Source: JBNKEI01 sp050288705 (lineage in GTDB: Bacteria; Myxococcota; Myxococcia; Myxococcales; UBA5297). Taken from it: a stretch of 26,661 bases of DNA. The stretch is from NCBI GenBank assembly GCA_050288705.1, contig JBNKEI010000097.1, positions 1 to 26,661 on the forward strand. Reading direction: 5' to 3'. The translations under genes were made by a program, and so were the position numbers. Below, piece after piece: positions 21,816 to 26,661 of this stretch. Each line of letters begins with the position of its first letter. Positions within the stretch are counted from its first letter, which is position 1. Below the pieces are notes generated by a model. That model was given only the letters and a program-made list of their open reading frames with translations. It had not been told where the DNA came from and did not search any database.

Positions 21816-22925
21816 CTAAGCACATGCACGCGCCTCTTTATCTGCGTTTGTTGGCTTATCTATGTCACTGCGGGTTGCACACCAGTCTAACCAGAGCAAA
21901 GGACACCCTAAAGGATTTTCTCTGGCATATTGGTAGAACGCATGAATAAACTCCAAGCGATCCTTTCTGAACTCTTCTCTTTCAGGGTGATTTCCCGGAC
22001 CGACAAGGTCGTAATTATAACCTAGAGCACATTGTCGTTTAATAAGATCATCTATAGACACAACTTGAGCATTATGCAGCATATCGAACAGTGTCATAAA
22101 TATTGTGGTACGCCCCTGTCCACCTTTACAATGTACGTGCAACCAGCTTTTGGCAGGCAAGTCCCTAATTATTTGAACAAAATTGTCAACTTCGACATCA
22201 TCAGGACGTAAATGATCACATACTCCCAGGCGCATATATTGAGCACCACTTTGCTCAACAATTTCCTTTTCCGATAAAAGGGTTAGAGGACGGGTGACTT
22301 TAACCGTCCGGGGTTTTGACACCTGCAGTTTGTAGTCCACATGGTTGACTAAGGTCAGTTGTTCACTGTTTAAGGCTTTCAGTTTGTTAATACGTTTTTG
22401 CTCATTCTGCATCGCATCTAAATAGGACTTATTTATATTAAGCCAGTTACCTGGTATAGTCCAAGTCGTTGAATAGTTATTGATTGATGCGTGTGGTTCT
22501 TTACGCAAGTCGACGACAACAACTGGATAGTCACCAGCTAGTTTTTGGATACTAGCGATTTGCTGAAAGGTGCTAATAGCTGCACTACCGGACAAGCGCA
22601 TATTGACCAATCCTGTTTTATTTATGTTTGCAGGCAACTCGGACATAGCACTACGCAATCTCCATTGAGCAGCATTTTCAGGCAGTTCGTCATACACCAG
22701 TGTAGGTTTTACTTTTTGAACAATAGGTCGTTTAAAGTTTGATTTGAATCTTTCTCGTTCATTAGTTGAAGAGTATGTGTCTTCCCGAACAGAAGAATTT
22801 TTACCTGGCTGAGGATTGTTTTGAGTATCAGTCGTAACAGCAGCCATGACGTCAAGAGAACGATCAGTGGAAAGCATTTCGTTGTAAGCTGATTTAGCAG
22901 ATAGTTTCGTAACAGGATTAATCAT
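21816..22925 (-). CDS. PTP-like (phytase-type) cysteine phosphatase, candidate secreted effector
   Basis: A 369-residue protein from ATG 22925, where AGGA sits 7 bases upstream; the ATG two codons earlier (22931) abuts the same AGGA and is less likely. The first ~70 residues are polar and low-complexity (Ser/Thr/Asn-rich). The catalytic P-loop HCKGGQGRTT has Cys266 and Arg272 in this numbering (CX5R), preceded by the acid-loop block RLGVCDHLRPDDVEVDNFVQ. WTIPGNWLNINKSYLDAMQNE and YPVVVVDLRKEPHASINN are further PTP-like-phytase elements. Such enzymes dephosphorylate inositol polyphosphates or phosphoinositides, and relatives serve as effectors in host-associated bacteria (for example Legionella LppA). 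No Sec signal is visible. An intact active site suggests activity; effector status is inferred. Confidence 0.82.
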   Translation of the reverse strand: MINPVTKLSAKSAYNEMLSTDRSLDVMAAVTTDTQNNPQPGKNSSVREDTYSSTNERERFKSNFKRPIVQKVKPTLVYDELPENAAQWRLRSAMSELPANINKTGLVNMRLSGSAAISTFQQIASIQKLAGDYPVVVVDLRKEPHASINNYSTTWTIPGNWLNINKSYLDAMQNEQKRINKLKALNSEQLTLVNHVDYKLQVSKPRTVKVTRPLTLLSEKEIVEQSGAQYMRLGVCDHLRPDDVEVDNFVQIIRDLPAKSWLHVHCKGGQGRTTIFMTLFDMLHNAQVVSIDDLIKRQCALGYNYDLVGPGNHPEREEFRKDRLEFIHAFYQYARENPLGCPLLWLDWCATRSDIDKPTNADKEARACA

Positions 22926-23078
22926 GTTCATTTCCTAACATTGATTGGTATGTTTTTATTACAACTACTTTTTCACAGAATGTGATCTTATCATTGAATA
23001 GATATGGTCGCACCAAAATAGTTATTATAATTTTAGCATTATTCAAGCTTGTACACCCCCCAAAAAAAATATTCAAAA

Positions 23079-23299
23079 CTAGGGCGTGTCCCCATATCCG
23101 ACACCACGCCCTCCGTCATTCCCGCGAAAGCGGGAATCCAGGGGGCGCCACAGTGGAAGATGGGTCTCATCGAAAAAACGAACCCTGGATGGGCTGACCT
23201 TTGGCCCCAAATCATCGATTGAAAAAGTCGTACCCACTGGATTCCCGCCTTCGCGGGAATGACGGAGCGGCGATGTCGGATATAGGGACATGCCCTAGT
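23079..23299. mobile_element. MITE-like element with ~58-bp terminal inverted repeats and CTAG flanks
   Basis: The left end (from 23081) reads AGGGCGTGTCCCCATATCCG and continues into CTCCGTCATTCCCGCGAAAG. The right end (from 23296, reversed) reads AGGGCATGTCCCTATATCCG and continues into CTCCGTCATTCCCGCGAAGG. The arms match for about 58 bases with a few differences and enclose about 100 non-coding bases. The flanks are CTAG on both sides, consistent with a 4-bp target duplication as made by IS5-type transposases. Each arm itself contains the short palindrome TTCCCGCGAAAGCGGGAA found dispersed in many proteobacteria. No transposase is encoded, so it must move in trans if at all. Confidence 0.6.
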
Positions 23300-23624
23300 A
23301 CTATTTCAGCTTTATTGCCGGCACTCAAATTGCAATGCAATTAATTAGCAGGTAGTTCTTGACAAGTCGCCTTTGAGCCAGGTAGAACGCGCCGCGATTC
23401 AGGAATGATCATGCACGGAAGCATCACCAGCCGTCGTGTTTTTGAGGTATTCACTGGTGATTATGCGTGAGTTTGGCGCATTGTGTCTGATTAGGTGTAT
23501 CAAGGCGGTTGTTCTGCGCAAAAGCACTACGTTTTTGAACGTCGCCTTCCATAAGTAGGAACCAGGCGACGATGTCATTTGCTGGGGTGGCGCTAGCACC
23601 TCGCTGTAAGTTTTGGAGGCCACC
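23300..23624 (+). promoter_or_regulatory. Long leader ahead of purH with an inverted repeat and a possible promoter
   Basis: AATTGCA-A-TGCAATT (23328-23342) is a perfect inverted repeat around one base. TTGACA (23359-23364) and TAGAAC (23383-23388), 18 bases apart, could form the purH promoter, leaving a transcribed leader of about 230 bases. No known riboswitch fold is apparent to me. GGAGG lies five bases before ATG 23625. A weak antisense frame in this stretch is not convincing as a gene. Confidence 0.35.
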
Positions 23625-24275
23625 ATGGCTTTGTCCCGCGCGTTAATAAGTGTATCCGACAAACGTGGCATTGTTGACTTTGCCAAAAGTTTAGCTGCTC
23701 TCAATATTGGAATTCTCTCCACCGGAGGAACTGCGGAAGCGCTATCAAAAGCGGGAGTAGCAGTAACTCGAGTCAGCGACTATACCGGGGCTCCAGAGAT
23801 TTTCGATGGACGTGTAAAAACTCTCCATCCTCGCATCCACGGCGGCATACTGTTTCAACGAGATAACCCTGCCCACCATGAGCAAGCCAAAAACCAAAAA
23901 ATCGAGCCTATCGATTTGGTAGTAGTGAATCTCTACCCTTTCGAAGCCACAGTTGCTCGAGGAGCATCGTTTGCGGAAACCATAGAGAATATCGATATTG
24001 GGGGTCCATGCATGGTTCGAGCCGCAGCCAAGAATGCAGCCCACGTGGGAGTAGTGGTAGATCCTGACGACTACCTCAAAATCGTTGACGAGTTAAAAAC
24101 TCATGGCGGACTAAGCAAAGAAACTCGCCAACAACTGATGCGCAAAGCTTTTGCGCACACTGCGGCATACGATAGCGCAATCGCCTCTTGGTTATCCACG
24201 AAGGGCTTGCCGGAAGCCTTTCCTGAGAATGCAAGGGAAGGTTTAAATACACGGCAAAGCGAAAAACCCCATTAA
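23625..24275 (+). CDS. purH: IMP cyclohydrolase domain of PurH only (AICAR formyltransferase part missing)
   Basis: A 216-residue protein starting at ATG 23625, chosen because GGAGG lies 5 bases upstream; the TTG at 23613 is part of that site. The MGS-like/IMPCH domain is complete: ALISVSDKRGIVDFAKSLAA, ILSTGGTAEAL, VSDYTGAPEIFDGRVKTLHP, IHGGIL, VVVNLYPFEATVA and IENIDIGGPCMVRAAAKN. Full PurH continues for ~300 more residues through the ENPHQ linker into the AICAR formyltransferase domain. Here it ends just at that linker (FPENAREGLNTRQSEKPH, then TAA). The last step, FAICAR to IMP, should be kept; the transformylase must come from elsewhere or be lost. It is followed 15 bases later by purD. 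Confidence 0.88.
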   Translation: MALSRALISVSDKRGIVDFAKSLAALNIGILSTGGTAEALSKAGVAVTRVSDYTGAPEIFDGRVKTLHPRIHGGILFQRDNPAHHEQAKNQKIEPIDLVVVNLYPFEATVARGASFAETIENIDIGGPCMVRAAAKNAAHVGVVVDPDDYLKIVDELKTHGGLSKETRQQLMRKAFAHTAAYDSAIASWLSTKGLPEAFPENAREGLNTRQSEKPH

Positions 24276-24290
24276 AATGAGAGGAATACG

Positions 24291-25565
24291 ATGAAAATCC
24301 TCATCGTCGGCTCTGGCGCACGCGAGCACGCATTGGCATGGAAACTTTCCCTTAATTCTAACGAGCTGCATGCAGCTCCGGGCAACCCAGGCATTGCCAA
24401 GCACGCACAATGCCACGCCGTATCGGTTGATGACCTTGAAGGCTTAGTAGGGCTTGCTTCACGGCTTTCGGTAGACTTGGTAGTAGTGGGGCCAGAAGCA
24501 CCCCTAGTGAGCGGCCTTGCCGATCGTCTACGCAAGGAAACAATCCCCGTGTTTGGGCCTGGACGTGAAGCAGCGCGCATAGAAGGAAGTAAGACTTTTG
24601 CAAAAGAACTAATGGACGAAGCAGGAGTTGCTACTGCGCGTTGGGCAGCATTCGATGACTGCCGCCGGGCCGAAGATTACGCCAGCAGCCTTCCCAGCGC
24701 AGTGATCAAAGCCGATGGGCTGGCTGCAGGAAAAGGAGTAGTGGTTGCAAATCAGCCAGATGCCGCTCGCGCTGCAGTGCGAGCTATCATGCAGTATGGC
24801 GTGGTAGGAGCAGCTGGCAAGAAAGTGGTTATCGAAGAGTTGCTAAAGGGTGAAGAGGTTAGCGCTATCGCTATTTGTGATGGCGAGCGATACTGCATGT
24901 TGCCCTACACACAAGATCACAAGCGCTTAGAAGATGACGATTCCGGTCCCAATACTGGTGGAATGGGCGCCTACTCTCCTTCCCCTGTTCTTTCCGACTC
25001 TGGAGAACAAGAAATTGGCAAGAATATCATCGAGCCAGTGTTACGCGTATTATCAGCTCGCGGAACTCCTTTTGTAGGGGCTCTTTATGCTGGCATCATG
25101 ATGACTTCTAGTGGTCCTAAAGTGCTGGAGTTCAATTGCCGGTTAGGCGATCCCGAAACCCAGCCGCAGATGATGCGCCTGCAAGGAGACTTCTCGTCAA
25201 TTCTCGCCGCAGCTGCTGCTGGAAATCTTGCACAAAGCGAGCTACAGTGGAGAAAAGAAGCCGCAGTAGGGGTAGTTCTAGCCGCACACGGTTATCCCCT
25301 TTCCCCCAGAGTAGGAGATTTTATTCTGGGATATGACTCCCTTGACGAAAGCGATGAGCTGCAAGTATTTCATGCAGGAACGCGCATGGATAGGGGCAAG
25401 CTGGTCACCTCGGGAGGACGAGTTCTTACCGTGTGTGCATTAGGAGCCAGTATTTTCCATGCCCGCGACCGTGTTTACCAGGCCGCAGCGCGCATTAATT
25501 TTCACGGAATGCATTTGCGACGAGATATTGCCGCCAAGGGTTTAAGTAGCCCTGGCCCCAAGTAG
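24291..25565 (+). CDS. purD: Phosphoribosylamine-glycine ligase PurD
   Basis: A 424-residue ATP-grasp enzyme of normal length that joins phosphoribosylamine and glycine to give GAR in purine synthesis. The N-domain starts MKILIVGSGAREHALAWKLS and contains DLVVVGPEAPLVSGLADRLR. The ATP-grasp core has KADGLAAGKGVVVAN, VVIEELLKGEEVSAIAICDG, MLPYTQDHKRLEDDDSGPNT, GGMGAYSPSP, and the metal-binding block EFNCRLGDPETQ. The C-domain ends near RVYQAAARINFHGMHLRRDI. All usual blocks are intact. AGAGGA precedes ATG 24291. Cotranscription with the shortened purH upstream is likely from the 15-base gap. Confidence 0.96.
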   Translation: MKILIVGSGAREHALAWKLSLNSNELHAAPGNPGIAKHAQCHAVSVDDLEGLVGLASRLSVDLVVVGPEAPLVSGLADRLRKETIPVFGPGREAARIEGSKTFAKELMDEAGVATARWAAFDDCRRAEDYASSLPSAVIKADGLAAGKGVVVANQPDAARAAVRAIMQYGVVGAAGKKVVIEELLKGEEVSAIAICDGERYCMLPYTQDHKRLEDDDSGPNTGGMGAYSPSPVLSDSGEQEIGKNIIEPVLRVLSARGTPFVGALYAGIMMTSSGPKVLEFNCRLGDPETQPQMMRLQGDFSSILAAAAAGNLAQSELQWRKEAAVGVVLAAHGYPLSPRVGDFILGYDSLDESDELQVFHAGTRMDRGKLVTSGGRVLTVCALGASIFHARDRVYQAAARINFHGMHLRRDIAAKGLSSPGPK

Positions 25566-25582
25566 TTTAATGCTGCACTCCC

Positions 25583-25657
25583 CTCACCCTAACCCTCTTC
25601 CGAGGGAAGAGGGAATATACAAAGTTCTCTTCTTCCTTAGGGAGAAGTCAGGGTGAG
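25583..25657. repeat. Dispersed palindromic hairpin element after purD
   Basis: The outer arms CTCACCCT (25583-25590) and AGGGTGAG (25650-25657) enclose a perfect inner hairpin CCCTCTTCC-GAG-GGAAGAGGG (25593-25613) and a second weaker one (CTTCTTCC near 25629). This is the layout of the dispersed CTCACCCTAACCCTC repeat seen between genes in many proteobacteria. It is followed by AGTAAAAAAC and may end the purH-purD transcript. Confidence 0.55.
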
Positions 25658-25695
25658 AGTAAAAAACTAGAACTCGATTGCCCTGGGAGAAGCCT

Positions 25696-26661
25696 TTGGG
25701 AATTCCTCGGCTCGACTGCTACATATTTAAAGAGATCGTGGGACCATTTTTGGCGTCCATGGGCTTCTTATTTTCTCTGTTTTTAGCCATGTCGCTGCTG
25801 CGAGGCGTCGAGGTTATGCTAGGTTCAGCAGTTCGCTTAGTAGACTTTGCGCGCATAGTAGGTTATCTCACCCCGTATTACTTGTTGATGTCCATGCCTG
25901 TAGCCTATCTTTTTGCGATTATGCTCGCTCTAGGTAGACTTTCGGAAGACCGAGAAATAGTGGCCCTAACTGCTCTAGGGGTCGCTCCTTGGCGATTCTG
26001 GATCGCTCCAGTTTGCCTAGCCATAATGTTGGCCGGAATCGGAGTTTACATGGGATTTGGACTAAGCCCGCGAGGACTTGCCTCTCTAAAACTCCATGTG
26101 AACGAATTAATAAAACGAAAGTTGGCTGGAGATGTACCGGCGGGAATTTTTTATGACAATTTAAACGATATTACTCTATATGCGCAAGAAGTGTCCCCAA
26201 AAACAAGAAAATTTACTAATATACTGTTATCCGACGAACGAGATCCCGAGGCTTCCATATTCGTTTTGGCAAAAGAAGGATATGTCGATCCTCACGGAGG
26301 AGGCAAGACACTGCGCTTGTTATTTAACGATGGCGAAGTCCATCGCTCTGCTTTCCAAGGTGAAAACTACGCAGTGGTTACTTTTGAAGACGCTACTATA
26401 AATATTGATGTCGGTGGCGATTTATTAAGAAGAAATCGGTTTGGCGCTTCTAAGGAAGAGCTTACCCCTCCGCAATTAAAAATTTTGGCTAATAAAGCTC
26501 GTCACGAAAAAAACGAAGAAGAATCACGAGCATTATGGATAGCCTATCACAAAAGATTTGCTAGCCCCTTGGCCATTATAGCGCCGGCTTTGTGCGGGGT
26601 TCCCTTGGCGCTACGCAAAAGACAGCGTTCTCGTGCCATTGGAGCCCTGGCGAGTCTTGGT
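25696..26661 (+). CDS. lptF: LPS export ABC transporter permease LptF, 5' part only
   Basis: The frame is open from TTG 25696 (GGGAGA about 5 bases upstream) to the right edge, giving 322 residues without a stop. The protein begins LDCYIFKEIVGPFLASMGFL, the usual LptF/LptG (YjgP/YjgQ) opening, followed by membrane helices (FLFSLFLAMSLLRGVEVML, YLTPYYLLMSMPVAYLFAIM). The conserved cytoplasmic segment LGRLSEDREIVALTALGV touches LptB, and a third helix region follows near GVAPWRFWIAP. A periplasmic jelly-roll domain (about 130-270) leads into the C-terminal helices (RFASPLAIIAPALCGVPLAL), where the window ends. With LptG and LptB it extracts lipopolysaccharide from the inner membrane, which implies a Gram-negative envelope. 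The last helix or helices are missing only because of the window edge. Confidence 0.88.
   Translation, partial: MGIPRLDCYIFKEIVGPFLASMGFLFSLFLAMSLLRGVEVMLGSAVRLVDFARIVGYLTPYYLLMSMPVAYLFAIMLALGRLSEDREIVALTALGVAPWRFWIAPVCLAIMLAGIGVYMGFGLSPRGLASLKLHVNELIKRKLAGDVPAGIFYDNLNDITLYAQEVSPKTRKFTNILLSDERDPEASIFVLAKEGYVDPHGGGKTLRLLFNDGEVHRSAFQGENYAVVTFEDATINIDVGGDLLRRNRFGASKEELTPPQLKILANKARHEKNEEESRALWIAYHKRFASPLAIIAPALCGVPLALRKRQRSRAIGALASLG

Noticed and set aside
23081..23296. Possible CRISPR repeats at the two TTCCCGCG palindromes
   Set aside because: There are only two copies, in inverted orientation, as arms of one element; no regular spacers and no cas genes.
23399..23722. Minus-strand 107-codon ORF overlapping the purH leader and start
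   Set aside because: It overlaps the certain purH start, lacks a Shine-Dalgarno and shows no recognisable family; I regard it as chance.
26180..26401. 73-codon plus-strand ORF within the lptF region
   Set aside because: It is an alternative frame inside the continuous lptF reading frame that runs from 25696 to the window end.

Overview
The window looks like part of a reduced or host-associated Gram-negative chromosome of moderate GC. An outer membrane is implied by a LptF-type LPS exporter permease, and the housekeeping genes are PBP1A, FtsB, RlmH, RsfS, ProB, PepA, PurH and PurD. The wording of RlmH, RsfS, FtsB and the START-domain protein resembles Myxococcota/deltaproteobacterial versions, but that is recalled similarity, not a computed placement. 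Degenerate palindromic dispersed repeats, a MITE-like element, a broken vapC and several candidate effector-like proteins point to an accessory-rich, host-associated lifestyle.

Layout: (1) 1-4740, mostly minus strand: the 5' part of a PepD-type dipeptidase, beta-phosphoglucomutase, rlmH (probable CTG start), rsfS, proB and a membrane-anchored esterase, with a small plus-strand DUF2279/YfiM-like protein between pepD and pgmB. (2) 4904-6406: leucyl aminopeptidase pepA. (3) 6545-11442: the striking region, a same-strand tandem array of eight paralogous genes. They share a Ser/Pro-rich leader of about 75 residues followed by one or two AP2/ERF-type DNA-binding domains; the first is divergent. One internally deleted copy and two decayed leader fragments lie among them. 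(4) 11443-12728: a hairpin cluster, a Ser-rich protein with one membrane segment, and a REP-like repeat remnant. (5) 12729-15238, minus strand: a tight cluster of an HTH/periplasmic-binding-fold regulator, a HAD phosphatase and a START-domain protein, divergent from (6) modABC at 15357-17502. Palindromic operator-like sites lie in the shared promoter region. (7) 17825-20642: PBP1A and FtsB convergent. (8) 20643-23612, accessory: a vapC remnant behind a perfect 20-bp palindrome, a glycine-every-fourth-residue protein, a PTP-like inositol-phosphatase-type protein, and a MITE-like element of about 215 bp with ends of about 58 bp. (9) 23625-26661: an IMP-cyclohydrolase-only purH, purD, a dispersed hairpin repeat and the 5' part of lptF.

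The housekeeping parts are ordinary. The AP2 array is the likely novel system: AP2/ERF domains are mainly a plant and apicomplexan DNA-binding fold, and in bacteria I know them chiefly as parts of HNH homing endonucleases. Here they stand without a nuclease, multiplied in tandem. The leaders are nearly identical, while variation falls on the strands that contact DNA in plant ERF domains. Together with the PTP-like phosphatase and the Gly-zipper protein this suggests a repertoire of secreted, possibly host-nucleus-directed proteins, or a local family of DNA-binding proteins. That reading is inference.
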